Below are positions 24,756-37,927 of a stretch of 64,000 nt of DNA, piece after piece. The stretch is from Naematelia aurantialba. Lineage: Eukaryota > Basidiomycota > Tremellomycetes > Tremellales > Naemateliaceae. The position numbers and the translations under genes were made by a program. The stretch is taken from positions 62,001-126,000 of the forward strand of contig JAKFAO010000001.1 of the NCBI GenBank assembly GCA_021527695.1, in the 5' to 3' direction. How positions within the stretch are numbered: the stretch's first letter is position 1; the number at the start of each line of letters is the position of its first letter. Below the pieces are notes generated by a model. It made no database searches and was not told where the DNA came from. It saw nothing but the letters and a program-made list of their open reading frames with translations.

Positions 24756-27700
24756 ATGTCAGCCCAGCTTGATTTCAAGGACCTCGTCGTTGTTGTGACC
24801 GGTGCGGGAAACGGTATTGGCCGAGTGTGAGTGTCATTCGTCTCCAGCAATAGCCGCCTGTGCTGCTCTTTTTAAGGCCTGGAGCTGATGCAATGTTATC
24901 TGACTGCACCCTTGCCGCTGATTGGCCCTCTCCCTCCGACGTAACTTATCTATGGCTCCTTGCTCGCATATAGCTACGCCCGGTTTTTTGCTTCTCGAGG
25001 CGCCAAAGTCATTGTCAATGATGTCTCAGCCCAAGCTGCTCAAGCTGTCGTCGATGAGCTCAATAAAGGTCAGCAATGTCTTGTTCGATGGTACTCGGCC
25101 GGAGGAGAGACTTACAGGCTCAGCCGGAGGACAAGCGGCTACCGCCGTGGGCTCGGTCGCCGAAGGTGACAAGATTATCGATCAAGCTGTCAAGGCTTTC
25201 GGGACTGTACACGTCCTGATCAACAATGCTGGTATACTTCGTGAGTTCGGACATAACAGAACGTTTGTGTGGACACAGCTGACAGACACTAGGCGACAAA
25301 TCATTCAAGAACATGTCCGACCAAGATTGGGATCTGGTTACGCTCGTGCACCTCAAGGGCGCATACAGCTGTACTAGGGCATGTTGGCCACTTTTCAGAC
25401 AACAAAAGGTCTGCGAGACCTCAGTGCTTGAGTCCAGCTGACGGGTCGGCAGTTTGGACGCGTCATCAATACCGCTTCGGCAGCTGGCCTCTACGGCAAC
25501 ATGGGACAGGCAAACTATTCCGCTGCGAAGAGTCAGTTTCATGTTCTATTGCGGAGAACATCAAGCTGACAAAAGCCAGTGGGACTGGTTGGATTCACGC
25601 GGACATTGGCCAGAGAAGGCGTAAAATACAACATCAAGACCAATGTTATCGTGCCGGTGAGCTGCACCAGATTCACATCGCAGCCCGCTGATAGGATAGA
25701 TGGCCGCCTCGGCTATGACCGAGACCATCCTTCCCCCCGACATGCTCAAGGGGCTCAAACCCGAATTCATTGCCCCATTTGTTGGTGCTCTGACCGCTAA
25801 GAATGTACGCTTCAAAGTCACGCTCCGCGGAAAGAACTGACAAAGAACAGGGCCCAGATGTTTCCGGACGTATCTTCGAGCTCGGGGCAGGTTTCTTTTC
25901 TGAAGTCCGGTGGGAGCGGTCGAGTGGTATGTTGCTAGTTCAACACACATGGGTCTGTGCTGAGAGTCACAGGCGCGGTCTTCAAGACCGGTGACGAGAC
26001 ATTCACCCCTTCTGCCGTTGCAGCCAAGTGGTCCGAGGTCCAAGACTTCACGAAGCCTGAGCATCCCATGAACTCTGAAGATGGAGATATGGTTGTGAGC
26101 TCAACTTATGATGTGAAAAGTGGCATGTCTGATCTCGGTAGGAACTGTTGCAGAAGTCGAAGAAGAGCCCACCAAATCCTCAATCCTCTCCCGCAATCGA
26201 TTTCAAAGGGAAGACGGTCATAATCACAGGCGCTGGTGCAGGCCTGGGTCGTGCATATGCCCTGATGTTTGGAAAACTGGGTGCGAATGTTGTGATCAAT
26301 GATGTCAGCAAAGAAGGCGCCGAGAAGGTGGTGGAGGAAGTCAAGGCTTGTAGGTCTCGCTCGCCTACAGCGCATTGATATTAGCTCACAAAGACAGTGG
26401 GCGCGAATGCCGTTTCCGCCGTCTGCTCTGCTGAAGAAGGAGAGACTATTGTCAAGACCGCGCTTGACGCGTTCGGGACAGTTCATATCCTCGTCGCCAA
26501 TGCAGGCATTCTGCGGGACAAGGCATTCGTCAACATGGACGAAAAAATGTGGGATCAAGTTGTCGCTGTGCACCTTCGAGGCACCTACCGCGTGAGCAAG
26601 CAGCCCAACAGCGCTTTCAGGGAGCTCACTTAGGCAGTGTTCCAAAGCAGTCTGGCCGGTGTTCCAGAAACAGAAGTTTGGACGCATCATCACCACGGCG
26701 TCACCGAATGGTATCTGTATGTCCAACCTTCCTTACTCCGGCTCGGCTAAGCTTTGTAGACGGTACCGTTGGCCAAGCCAACTACTCCACGGCAAAAGCC
26801 GCAATTATTGGCTTGACTCGCACTCTTGCTATCGAAGGTGGTAGGACCAACATCAAGGTGAACTGCATCGCCCCGCGAGCAGGTACAGCTATGACGGCTA
26901 CCGTATGGCCCAAGTGAGTGCTCATCCGTTTACTGCAAGTTTGAGATTGAAATATGGCTATAGGGAGATGGTCGACGCTATGCGACCCGAGTACATCGCT
27001 CCTATCGTTGGATACCTTGCTTCGGATGTGTGCGAAGATTCGGGCACTCTGTACGAGACATTTGGAGGGTACTGCGCTCAGATGCGCTGGCAGCGGACTT
27101 ATGGGTAAGCTCGTCAATCAGGTTCCCGCCGAAGATCGTGGTGACTGATACATTCAGTGTTTCATTCCCCAATGACACGGAGCTCAAACCTGAGTCAATT
27201 GTATCCAAATGGAAGGAGATCACTACTTTTGGTGAACCCGTCGATCCTCAGAGATGCTCCAGGGCTGACGAGCAGATGATCGTGCGACAAATCCCTCTTC
27301 GGGCCCGGAGGCCCTTCAGCAGATTATGGCCAACTTTAGCAACGTTGCTACTGAATCGGGATCGGAAGGAGAGAGCAATAGTGCCAGCTACGAAGACAGC
27401 GAAGATACCGACGAGATCAAAACTGCCAAGCGAAACGCGCCAGAGCCTGAAGAATTCACCTATACCGAACGAGACGTCTTGTTGTACAATCTGGGTATTG
27501 GTGCCAAGGCATCTGAACTGCAATGGATCTACGAGAATGCCGAAGGGTTTGCGGTGCGTTAAAGTGACACTGCAGTGTTCTCTATACTGATCAAATAGGC
27601 CTTACCAACGTTTGGAGTCATTCCGCAGTTCGGCTCCTCGTCCTCGATGCCAATGGACTTTGTACCCAATTTCAATCCGGCAAAGCTCCTCCACGGCGAG

Positions 27701-28456
27701 CAATATCTCAAGATCAAGGCTCCCGTACCAACCTCCGGTACCGTTGTCAATCATGTGCGGCTGTTGGAGGTACTCGACAAGGGCAAGGCAGCCAGCGTCA
27801 CTGTCATAGTTGACACCAAAGATAAAGCGAATGGCGAAAGTATCTGGGAGAGCCAAAGTACTGTCATATTGCGTGGGAGTGGGGGCTTTGGTGGAAAGAA
27901 GTCGGGCTCTGGTGAGGATGAAAATTGGTTCCTTGAAAATGCTCATCATGGCAGACCGGGGAGCCGCTACCGCTCTGAACAAGCCACCACAGCGCAAACC
28001 GGACGCGGTGGTGGAGGAAAAGACCACTACTGAGCAAGCAGCGCTGTATCGCTTGTCGGGAGACTACAATCCACTGCATATTGACCCTCAATTTGCCTCC
28101 ATGGGGGGCTTTCCGAAACCGAGTAAGCCTTTCTTGTATTGGCCGGACAGAGTTGACGAGGCAGTCTTGCATGGGTTGTGTTCGATGGGCATTGCGGGGA
28201 AACACGTTCTCAAGTCGTTTGGTCCTTACGAAGATATCAAAGTTCGCTTTGCGGGTACAGTCATTCCTGGCGAGACGCTTGTGACGGAGATGTGGAAGGA
28301 GGGGAACAAGGTCGTATTTGGTGAGTGATCTCGTGTTATCGTGAAATCTTAGCTTGACGTTGGGCAGCAACAAAGGTCAAGGAGAGGGACGCACCGGCAT
28401 TGAGTAACGCTGCTGTGACGCTTGTGGGGAATGGAAATGTCAAGGCAAAGCTGTGA
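24756..28456 (+). CDS. FOX2: Peroxisomal multifunctional enzyme (hydratase-2/3-hydroxyacyl-CoA dehydrogenase), FOX2
   Basis: Predicted about 900-residue multifunctional enzyme type 2 of peroxisomal beta-oxidation. It contains two short-chain dehydrogenase domains and a C-terminal 2-enoyl-CoA hydratase-2. The first SDR begins [16 protein letters not shown] and has the YxxxK site in ANYSAAK; the second begins [19 protein letters not shown] and has ANYSTAK. The hydratase part shows the double hot-dog region ([20 protein letters not shown]) and the catalytic block [15 protein letters not shown], then [11 protein letters not shown]. The protein ends KAKL, so the last three residues AKL are a type 1 peroxisomal targeting signal. 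The gene is cut by more than ten introns of about 45-60 bp; the first interrupts GIGRV-YARFF. Individual exon edges were not all fixed. It probably acts in the same organelle as PEX11, 6 kb away. Confidence 0.95.
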
Positions 28457-28717
28457 TTCAGGCGGCTGGGACTGTAGATATTGTGCATGCATGACGGTCA
28501 CGATTGGGTATTTAGTATGAGAGCAGCTCGTCGTTGGTTCTGGCCACTGGCCACTGGCCACTGGGCGCACGTACCTGCAGCGGAAACAAATGGATCGGCC
28601 TCGTTTCATGTTTCAAAGGGTGCGAGTTTGTGTGCCATCAGCGCCATCAGCGGGAATTAGTTGCGTCTTTGCTTTTACACGCTCAGGATATCAGAAGTGG
28701 GTTGGGGACGCAAGAGC

Positions 28718-31700
28718 ATGTCCATCTCGAGACTGCAGCTCGCTGCTGCGCTGATAGGTGAGTCGGAGTGTGGCTCTGCTCGTGAAGAGCAAGGTGGTTC
28801 GGGGGGCGGTGCTGTGCTGGCTGGCCGGCTGGCGGCTGACGACGCGAAGAATACGACAATGACCCTTCCGAGGCTGCGCCTGCACATAGGAGAGCTCGAG
28901 ACTCAGCACTGTTCAAGCCGTTCCAGCCGCGGCCTCTGGACGGTGTCGTCCTTCCCACTTTTCCTTCGAATACCCCCTCCGATGCCTATCCCGGTCCCAG
29001 TGCAGATTTCCATCCCCAGCCCCAAGGAGCCCTCGCGCCTTCCCTGTCCCACTCACTGCCGCTCGCTCCTCTGACGGCAGCGGCGGACTCAGACCGACTT
29101 CGGTCCAGCCCCCATGCGGACTCGAGCAACGCGAACGCGAACCGCGGCGTCACCGTCGACGTGTCGCGCTGGGGAATCCCACCGCACCTCGTCGCGTCGC
29201 CCATGTCCCCGTCAGCGTCCGCGTCTCTGGCCTCCCCAAACCCGGGAGACGCGAGCCTCCCGGTACGTGTTGCGAATCCCCTCCGCCTGAGGCCGGAACC
29301 AATCGCGTCGCCCTTGCAGGACCGAGCGCTGAGTGTACATCTGGACATTTTGGATGGGCTGGCAGAGCACACGGACGCGATGGGGATGGAGGTTCTCGCT
29401 GATGGCCCTAGTGTGGCCAGTCCGTCAGGCCCGTTCGATCGACCGAGCGGGCTGGATCAACCGAGAGCGCTGGATCAACCGAGAGTGCTGGATCAACCGA
29501 GCCGGCTGGATGAACCGAGAGTGCTGGATCGCCCTAGCGTCCTGAATCGCCCCCGACACGACGCTTCAGTCGGTGCCGAAGCGGTAGAAGCTAGATACAA
29601 GGGCGAAGTGCAGGAGCTCAGAGATGAGGTCCAGGAGGTGTTATCCCGTGCCGAGAGGATCCGACAACTCGCCCAAAGACCGCATACCGTCATTGGTCAC
29701 ATTGGCCAGACCGAATCCAGCGGCATCAGCGGGGCCAATCGCCGCACAGTTACGGGTTCGGGGCGGTCATCGCCCCCTGTACACACCCGGCGTCGACGGC
29801 CCAGCTCATTCATGGCTCTCACCGAGGATTTGTTGTCGTCCGACTATCCGGTGACAGAACCTATCATGGTACCTCTCCCCTCGTCGCCTTCTTCCTCCTA
29901 CTTTTCTGCTCCTCTATCGCGCCCTCAATCACGCTTGTCACACTCTGGATCTCGCATATCCAGCCCTGTGCCCTACCCAGGCTCCATTCCCTATCCCCCT
30001 TCGTCCTCCGTCCCAGCCACCACCGGAGCAGAGCAGGAACAAGAAGAATACATGGTTGGGCCTAATCCATTTGCTCTCCCCGCTCCCCCAGTAGAGCTAG
30101 GAAGTCGATTCGACCCCAAAGTCCTGGAGGCACAGCGGCGCGGGAGTCTCAGTTCGGTGACCGACCTGGCGCGCGATGTCGTGAGACGCAGTATGCTTGA
30201 GATGCAGGATCGGCGGGGGGGCCAGGATCGTCCGACGTCAAGGCCGCCTTCCATGGATCACGCGCGTTCCTCGATGTTTATGGACGATCGGCGCATTTCC
30301 CGACTGCTTGATCCGTCAGCAGTGCCCGCCTTCCCTGATATCCCAGATCCTCAAGAATATGGAAGACCGCTGCAGGCGTCAAAGTATCGACCCCGCCCAA
30401 AACCCGATCGACAGTCACTCCTCCGCCCAAAGACTCTGATCATGCCTGTGTCCCTTGCGAACCAGGCCGATCCACCCCAGCCGAGCAGAACCATTCCCGA
30501 GGGCTACATGGTAGGCGACAAACCCCTTCCAGCCGGCGCTCGTTCGAGCATCCTTGTAAGCGGCAGTCGCCCGAGTCTGCCTCTCAGCCTCAGCCAGCGG
30601 ACGTTCAGAAGTAGCTTGGTAGTAGGCGGGCAGCGAGACCCCGACTTTATTGGAGGCACCGAGCTGGAAGGGGAAGAGGGCCTAACAACACCACTGGCGG
30701 AAGAGATGGGCGAGGCGGTTGAAGGTGTGGGGGAGGATATGCGGCGCAAGCCGGGACGCTTATACGTCAGTGCAAACCAACCTCACACGAGGAAAAGACT
30801 GATTGCTCAGGGAACAAGCCTGATCGACCAGCTCGAGGCGCGAAAGGCGGCGATGCGGGGCAAGCAGCGGTATGCATGTTGGCCTCGCACAAGACATAGC
30901 TGAATATATCTAGAGTATTCTCGGGCGATTCTCGTCCTGCAATGATGGCTCGCAAATCGACGCTCATGGATCCGAACTCGCTTGCCCAGATGCTTTCCGG
31001 CTCTGCAACCTCGCCAAACCTAGCCCGGCCTACCAGCCTGTTATCCCCCTCATACTCTGTGCCACAACTACAGGGTCGCGGCCGGACTGACGACGGACTT
31101 GCTCCAACAGATCCGCGCATGTCTAAATCGAAATCCGTGTTTGGCGTGGATCAGATCTGGGAGCGAGAGATGGCCAAGCTCAAAGTTCTGCAAGAGGCAG
31201 AGGCTCGGCGGCTCGCTGAAGAGGAGACCCGTGCAGCCTTGGAAGGTACGAAGAAGGCGAAAGGAAAGGGGAAGAAGAAGGATAAAGGCAAGGGACGAGC
31301 CGTGGAGTACTCTGAAGTACCGGTGGAGGAACCAGATCTGTCACCGGTCCCGCACGTTGCGGAGCTTCCCCCTACCATTGACTACTCTCCAGAGAACGCG
31401 GCGCTGTCTCGCGAGCTTGCATCGGGGCTGGAGGCAGATCAGGTAGCGGAGGAACTGGGCGCCAGTTCGTGGTTCAAAGACGATGCTGACGGCGGCGAGG
31501 GAAGAGGAGAGCAACGCAATGACAGCGACGTGGAGGACGACGTGCCTCTTTCGAAAATGGCGCCCGATTCAGTCAAGGAGAACGACGATGATGATTCCGA
31601 TGACGAGGTACCACTCTCAACGCTGGCGAAACAGGTTAGCCCGACGGGGTCAGCTGGCCGTCCACTTGGGCTCGGGGCTCTACCTACTGAGCTCGGTACG

Positions 31701-32390
31701 GGTTTTCTCGGGCTTTTGTCACATGCGCCCAAAGGGGAGAACGATGACGACAATGATGAAGACGACGAAGACGATATACCACTGGCCCTGAGGCGACCCA
31801 AGTCTACCTTAGCCCAGCTGAACAATGCGCCTTCCGGAGCGGAGAAAGAAGCGATCGAAGATGATCTTCCCCTGGGCTACAAACACGCCGAAGCAGCGAC
31901 GCGACAGAGTCTAGCTGCCCAGGCTCAAGCGCAGGCTCAAGTGCAGACTCAAGCACAGGCCCACATGCCAATCCATTCACAAGCACAGATTGCAGGAGAA
32001 TGGTGGTTACTGCACCAGCAACAAGAAGAGGCAATGCGGCGTGCGACTTTGTTTGGTTACGGTATGATGCCTCCGTATGCAGATTGGAACAGTCCGCACG
32101 CCGGATATCCCTACGCAGCGCCCGCTTCGTCCATGTCGACTCTGCATTTGCCTGCGCTTGCATACTCCTCAGGACCGATGCCGACAATGCCGACAACGAT
32201 GCCAGCGATGCCAGCGATGCGGGCGATGGTGGGCATGGGGGACATGGTTAGCATCGGCCTTGGGGGGATGGAGGGCATGGGAATGGTCCCGCCTCCACAG
32301 TTTGCGAGCCAAAATATCGATAATTGGAGAAAAGACGTAGCGGTCGCGCCTGTCAGTACGGGGAGTGGGAGCGCCAGTGGTGCGGCGTGA
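28718..32390 (+). CDS. Large disordered protein with internal repeats, unknown function
   Basis: Predicted about 1178-residue protein that I do not recognise. Exons: 28718-28757, 28850-30869 and 30914-32390, summing to whole codons. Within exon 2, 29261-29317 has the ends of an intron (GTACGT...TTGCAG, 57 nt, in frame), which would drop 19 residues. Almost all of it is low complexity and probably disordered. Visible parts: a Pro/Ser-rich N-terminus; a run of LDQPR/LDEPR-type repeats (about 29448-29550); short helical segments (AEAVEARYKGEVQELRDEV and MAKLKVLQEAEARRLAEEE, the second with a Lys-rich tail); four acidic DDxPL-type motifs; a Gln/Ala run; and a Met-rich tail. Nuclear or scaffold roles are possible guesses only. 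It lies in tandem between FOX2 and the first F-box gene. Confidence 0.72.
29448..29550 (+). repeat. In-frame tandem repeat encoding LDQPRxLDQPR
   Basis: Roughly 7-8 degenerate units of about 15 bp (ctggatcaaccgaga type) encode five-residue units LDQPR, LDQPS, LDEPR, LDRPS and LNRPR. They lie in the large disordered protein. Copy number may vary between strains. Confidence 0.75.
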
Positions 32391-32945
32391 TTAAGCCTGG
32401 GTATACTGTCCCACAAGGACACAGGACGGGAGCGGCGCTGTTTTGGGTTTTTCAGTGATGAATACTTCTGGAGCGCAAGCCGTTGGCCATGAGTGATCGG
32501 CATGGGTGATACGACGGCTGTCATGAATAGCTACGGCACTAATGTGCCTCAGACGAGCGATTGCGGTGCAGCGACTATGACGTTATGCGATATGCGATGG
32601 TTAGATACCATAGACTAGCCTCTTGTCGAGACCTGACTCTGGGCGGAAGTGGCGAAAACAACGAACAAGACTGGTACGCCAAAGTTTGGGGTGATCTGCG
32701 TCACTGTCATTCAGACATTCTTTGCTTGCGCCTTCTAAGGCTTAGTCACTTATCCCCCAAGAGCTGTCCTCTTTTGTCCATCGCGGATCGGCGGAATTTC
32801 AACGGGGGCATACTTAAGAGGCGAGAGTTCTTACAGATGTTCTTTCAGTCTCACTCAGTTTCCACCTCGCCTACACCAACTCGCCCACATAGCAGCACCT
32901 TCCCACCTCGTTACAGCGAGCTGGAAGATATACACAAGGCGCAGC
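32391..32945. other. Spacer upstream of the F-box cluster
   Basis: About 555 bp between two tandem genes. No protein was supported. The last part (about 32860-32940) is C/T-rich and is probably the promoter of the first F-box gene. Confidence 0.4.
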
Positions 32946-34293
32946 ATGGCAAATGAATCGGAAACCAGGGTGGGATCAGGTATCAAGGACATGTCTGGAT
33001 CCGAAGGAACTATTGCCTTCTCCTCGTTAGCTGGTCTCCAGATCACAGCTGCAGAGGAACCAGGACCTCGCCGGCGACTTCGAAGCTTGCCACAAGAATT
33101 GTTCACCGAGATTCTAGAACACCTGAATGCGGAAAGCTTGGGCAGCTTACGCTTGGCCTTATCTTCGGCCGAGGAACAACTTGCGATACAAGAGGTCATG
33201 TACCGCAGCGTGCGGGTGTTTCCAGGATGCCCCATGTTGACTGTCGATGGCTCGACACCTGACATCTCGCAACTGGAGAAGGAACACGAACTCAATACTT
33301 CCCCCAGATTCCGAGCACCCAGCTTGGAGGGGAAATTCAAGTTCACGAGAATCCTCACCATAGAAATTCCGAAGCAAGCTACTGCAATTGCGAACCGCGA
33401 CCGCATCATGGTCCAAGAGACCACGGCTTTCAAGTATGATCCTCTACGAGACATTGTTGGATGTCACCCACGACACCTCTCCTTCTTAGGCAGATGGTCA
33501 CGGAGCATGGAATACAATCCTGAGCTCCATCGAGAGATGCGATCACTGGCCCTCCCCATATATGGCGGAAGCATACTAGCCAGTGGCCTGTTTCCCAAAG
33601 TGAGCACCCTGGTGATAGGCCCAGAGCTGTCCAAAGCTGTTGCGCGAACTGAACTGCGCATGCGTGAGTCGGATGTTTTCCGTGGGCTTTGTGCGTGCCG
33701 CTCACACTGCCAGTGGAGCCCAGCTTGTGGAACGACCCGAGCAGGGGCCTCCCATCCGTATGCTCGAGTCTCCCCCACCTGCAGCATCTCGTGGTCGATG
33801 CTTCGTCCGCTGCTGAGGATGCAGTGGGGGCTGCTTTGGATACAGGAGCTGGGTTGGCCAAGCGACGCCAGGGTCTGAAGACTCTATCATTGAAAAGTGA
33901 TGCTTGGGACCTGTTAGCCTGGCGCATGTCACTGGAGGGTGCGACCCAAAGCTTCGTCGAGCTCCACAGCTCTTCAAAGCCAAATTTCATACACGCACTA
34001 GCGGCCATGTGTAGATTGACGGACGCCCCTACCCTGCAGCTCTTCTCTGCTCCGCATGAGATACTCTGTCGCACTGCTGATGGCAGTGCACAAGTACCAG
34101 CTTGGTTCAAGGTCTCTCCACCTCTTACAATCAAGGACGCTGATCGTACCTGGGTGGTGGCATCCACTCAGGCTATCAACCTTCTCAATCCCCAGTGTAC
34201 GTCTATTCGTCAGTTGCAAGCAGAATGGGCTGATTGTCAACAGTGACCGAGAACGACCTCAGTTGTCTACATTTCGCCCGCAAGCATCTTTAA
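32946..34293 (+). CDS. F-box-like protein A (cluster member 1)
   Basis: Predicted 416-residue protein. Exons: 32946-33663, 33714-34196 and 34244-34293. An F-box-like segment lies at about residues 42-80 (LRSLPQELFTEILEHLNAES, then LGSLRLALSSAEEQL). F-box proteins normally recruit substrates to SCF ubiquitin ligases through Skp1; whether this divergent box binds Skp1 is not known. The box is followed by the block RVFPGCPMLTVDG, also found in protein B as VAPGCPMLTLIE. Later shared blocks are ASGLFPKVSTLVIGPEL (compare DLFPKVTTVVIGDYL in B) and a WVVASTQAINLLNP block near the end. No leucine-rich, WD40 or Kelch repeats were seen, so the substrate-binding part is of unknown type. The start is the first ATG of a frame opening just before the F-box. 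Confidence 0.75.
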
Positions 34294-34883
34294 CGACTAG
34301 CTGGACTGTAAAAGCCTTTGGGAGGCTCTACACGCATCATGTCTCTGAATGAGTACTCTGCAGGAATGTCAGTCGACGCCAAATCGAAGTCTCTTGTGCT
34401 ACCGAAAAGAGGTGTTATGCATGTATATCGTACCGGCTGGTCAGCGCTTTCCCGATTTCCAGCTGTGCAAAGCGTGCAGAGTCACTCTCTGCAATCTCGT
34501 CTGCGGCCCAGATCAACGGCGGTCTTCCAGTCAGCTACAACGAGTGCGATTCCAGCTCGTCGAGCTCTCCTGTCTCCAAGCTCTCCATTCTCCTACGTCA
34601 CCAGATTGATGCCATCCCCGTCTGCCACATCTGCGAAGCCGAGAAGTTACTCCACACGAAATTGCTGCATCTTGACCCATGCCCCCGTTGTTCTTTTCTT
34701 TCTCCCCCTACCGGGGCTTTGCACCTTGCGCCGAGTCGGTGTCGTCAAACCTTTGAGTGGTATACGAGGTGTGGCGCTGTGGGCCTTCCAGCTCGAGTAT
34801 GCGGCCAGATAGAAAAGGTGGTGCGATTTCCCTCTTTTCGCCACCGACGCCAGCGATTTCGCCACCGGACCTGTACTCGAAAC
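34294..34883. other. Spacer with a cysteine-rich open frame
   Basis: Between F-box genes A and B. On the plus strand, translations near 34430-34700 contain closely spaced cysteine pairs in two frames (LCKACRVTLCNLVCG, and CHICEAEKLLHTKLLHLDPC followed by PRC). Joining these frames would need an intron near 34530-34615. This could be a small zinc-binding protein, a decayed gene fragment or chance; no start codon with a convincing context was found. Confidence 0.3.
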
Positions 34884-36338
34884 ATGTCCTCAGAATGCAC
34901 ACTGGCATCGACAGTGCAGGGGGATTTGGAGTCTGGGGCTTCACCAAATTCGTCGATGGATTCCAATCCTGAGCCTTCTGTGCAGTCGAGCTCCTCGCCC
35001 CAGAAGTCAATGTCAAGATTGCTCAGTCTACCTGACGAGCTCCTCATCCAGATCTACCAGGACCTTGACAAACGGGACTTGAAAAGTCTGCGCCTGACGG
35101 CCTCTTTCTTCAGCAAGTTCGATACCCTCAATAGGCTACTCTACAGAGGGGTGGTCGTCGCCCCTGGATGTCCCATGCTGACACTCATCGAGCCTGCCTC
35201 ACGTTTTGCGTGGTCAGGGCAACTACGGATATATGGCAGCCGGCCCCTCTCTTCGGCTCTGAAGGCAGCCTTGCAGAATAGTCCCATGGGGTCAGCGACT
35301 CCACAAGTACAGGGTAGCGAGCCCCTCTCTTCGGCTCTGAGGACCGCCTTCCAGGAGACCACCTTCCTCGTCTTCCAACCTGGTTACAATTACACGTGTG
35401 CCGCGCAAAGAATTATTCAAGCGGCCACTGACCAGGGCCTGAAAATCAGCAACTTGAGCGAGACGATAGCCATTGACGATAGGAGGCAGGACGGTGACTT
35501 GACCGTGCAAGAACTTGAGGACAGAGCTTGCAAAATCGCAACTTTCCGCCAATGGAGGCAAAACGAGCTCATCAAGGAAGCGGAACTCACGATGGACTTT
35601 GTGTCCTGCTGTAAGCTTGCCTCGGATCTGTTTCCAAAAGTGACTACGGTTGTGATTGGGGATTACCTGGCGAGAGGATTCTCAACGAATCATACGATCG
35701 GTGCGTGAGAGCCAATATCCCGACTCCTTAGCTGCTGTTTACGAGTCGAACAGGCCTTAGCCGTGTCCAGACGAAGCAATTCTTTGGAGGCACTCTTCGA
35801 CTGAACAACGTGACGCACGTCGTTGTCGATCTTGCAAGGTCCATGGACGTCGAGCCTTCCGCCATCACGGTGGGACGAGAGATCGTCAACGGAAACCCAG
35901 CGATCAAGTCCTTCTCTCTTACCTCCCGTGATCTTGAACCGAACGACACAGACAACTTTTTTCCCCGGCCGATACTCAGTAAAACAGTGTATGGGAGTGT
36001 ATTATTAGCTGCGGGGGTGCCGACGAGGCAACCAGACGTCGATGTCCGAATGTACAATGTTGGACAGAATGGCGACCGCTCAAGGCTACCCAAGGGCTAC
36101 AAACTAGGCGAAACGCGTTCCAACCACCAAGACCTCGCCAAAGCATCCAAGGATCATGCGTGTTTCACGATCACGTCAGAAAGTATCAACCTTGAGGATC
36201 CGTCAGGCAAGTAAACCAGCTGAAGGGTGCGATATGTAGACTGACTTTTAAACAGCGAGCTTGAAAGCTGAGACCAGTCTTCGAATAGTGAAGGACCCTA
36301 GCGATCCCAGTTGGTGGCAGGGCTTGAGAGCGCGTTAA
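34884..36338 (+). CDS. F-box-like protein B (cluster member 2)
   Basis: Predicted 450-residue paralogue of protein A. Exons: 34884-35700, 35754-36206 and 36256-36338. The F-box-like segment is SRLLSLPDELLIQIYQDL followed by DKRDLKSLRLTASFFS (about residues 45-80). VAPGCPMLTLIEPASRF matches A. It has an internal duplication of GSRPLSSALKAAL/GSEPLSSALRTAF (about residues 112-155). The last intron (36207-36255) starts with GCAAGT instead of GT. Splicing it as GC-AG gives a tail ending DPSDPSWWQGLRAR, matching the Trp-Trp tails of D and E; a GT donor 4 bases later would end the protein five residues into the last exon. That conservation supports the GC-AG choice. Function unknown beyond the F-box. 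Confidence 0.76.
36207..36255 (+). other. Probable GC-AG intron in F-box gene B
   Basis: The intron begins GCAAGT and ends ACAG (49 nt). It is chosen because it alone restores the Trp-Trp tail shared with the paralogues. Confidence 0.65.
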
Positions 36339-36630
36339 TGAAGCAGTCAGTAACGCCACAATCTACTCATGCCCATGACCATGCCATGCCGGTCGATTAG
36401 TACTGTACGTCTCATCAGACAGCATACTTGAGGTGGATAGTTGAATGCACCGAGTTTAATAGTAGACCGAGATCGATATCCCCACTTCTGACTGGTCAGA
36501 CGTGATCCCACCAAGCACGACAGCGTATCCGAATGGGATCTGTCCCAGTCTCACCGTCCTGTAAATAGCTATAGCCGTGGCCAGCCCTTGTCAAGCGGCA
36601 AGAGTAGGAATCATCCGACACTGAATCACG

Positions 36631-37698
36631 CTACATGTCAAAATCGCTCTCGTCGCTGTCCTCTGGGTTTCCTGTCCCAGTCCCGACACCACCACTGCTA
36701 CGCACACCCCCCTGCCTAGCGTTCACGGTCCCAACATTGTTCCCAAAGTCATCTTCGAAATCGTCCTCGTCGTCCCTCCTCGACCTTTTCAGAGCCGGTG
36801 AAGGCTTCTCAAGCGCTTGAAAGCGAATGAGCAGTGCTTCAAGGTCTCCTTGGGGTCAGCTCATACGCACAAGGGATGAGGACAGGCATGTCACACCTTG
36901 AACGGTAGTCTTCATCCCATTAAGCCCCATCCCAGCGACGATGTTGCCAACCATATCTCCATTTCGATACACGAGTAGGGTGGGCACATTGCAATCAGGA
37001 TAGTTTGGTATACAGAGGTCTGAGCGGATAGCCAGGAACTTGGCGGAGTGGTGCGCTGCAGCCAGCTGAGAGAGCAGAGGGCGAAGATGTTGGGCAAGTG
37101 GTACTCTGCTTGGGTCAAGACACCGATCTTAACAGAGCTTTGCGAATAACTCACGCATCCTTGTAGAGGAACACGACCACACCAGTCCCTCTCAGTCGCC
37201 TTTGCCTCCGCAAGGTCTCGTCCCCCTCATCATTCTCCTCGTCCCCATTACCATCTTCCGTCTGGCCATCTGCCGTCTCCTTGCTTCCCTCCGTGACCTC
37301 CCGGACAAAGTCTTCCCTCCCAAGCGGCATGAGGGATCCAAACCGACCTCTCTTCTCGTCTTTACGCAACTCTGCTATCCGTTGCCGCCGATACGACTCA
37401 AACATGCGCTCATCGTCGCTATCAAGGTTGTCGGCCTCCAGCAGTGTCGACAGCTGTGAAGCGTCCGCCGTCTGAGCGACTGCCCGGACAGCGTCAGAAT
37501 GCGTTATGTGGGGGATATCAGGAGAGGGAGATCGTGATGGAGGCCTTGGCGGCAGGATACCCTGCGCTCGGAGCGCATCGTTACTAGAGTATCGTCAGGC
37601 AGGTTCGGTATCCGCAGGCATCTCTTCATCGCGCCAAAGAGCCGAGAGATGCTTGCGAGCGTTGCTCACAATTCAGTGTCTTCGTTTGGATTGACCAT
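36631..37698 (-). CDS. PLP2: Phosducin-like protein (PhLP2/PLP2 type)
   Basis: Predicted 294-residue phosducin-like protein with a thioredoxin-like fold, which works with the chaperonin CCT in folding actin, tubulin and other clients. Exons: 37698-37670, 37583-37155, 37105-36897 and 36848-36631. It begins MVNPNEDTEFNDALRAQGIL followed by PPR, typical of the group, then a helical N-terminal domain (DERMFESYRRQRIAELR). The thioredoxin-like part has GTGVVVFLYKD, LAAAHHSAKFLAIRSDLC, PDCNVPTLLVYRNGDMVGN and GMGLNGMKTTVQ. The tail is acidic with DDEDDFEDDFG and ends ESDFDM. An extra Asp/Glu-rich insert precedes the thioredoxin domain. It sits inside the F-box cluster but is unrelated to it. Confidence 0.9.
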
Positions 37699-37927
37699 AC
37701 CGGAAAGACGTTCCAGCCTCGCCAATGACCACTCTGTCAACTGAGGGCGATAAAGGGTCGGCGCAAGATGCCAAACAGCTGGTGCACCGAATTCACTAGC
37801 CAGAATTTGGGGCTCCGCATTTGATCGCGAGCAACGGAACAACGATAGTGAGCATCTTCATCCTCGGATTTTACTCATGACACACTGCGACGTCACGTAC
37901 CGTCAAGGCAGAAAGGTCAAGCTGGCA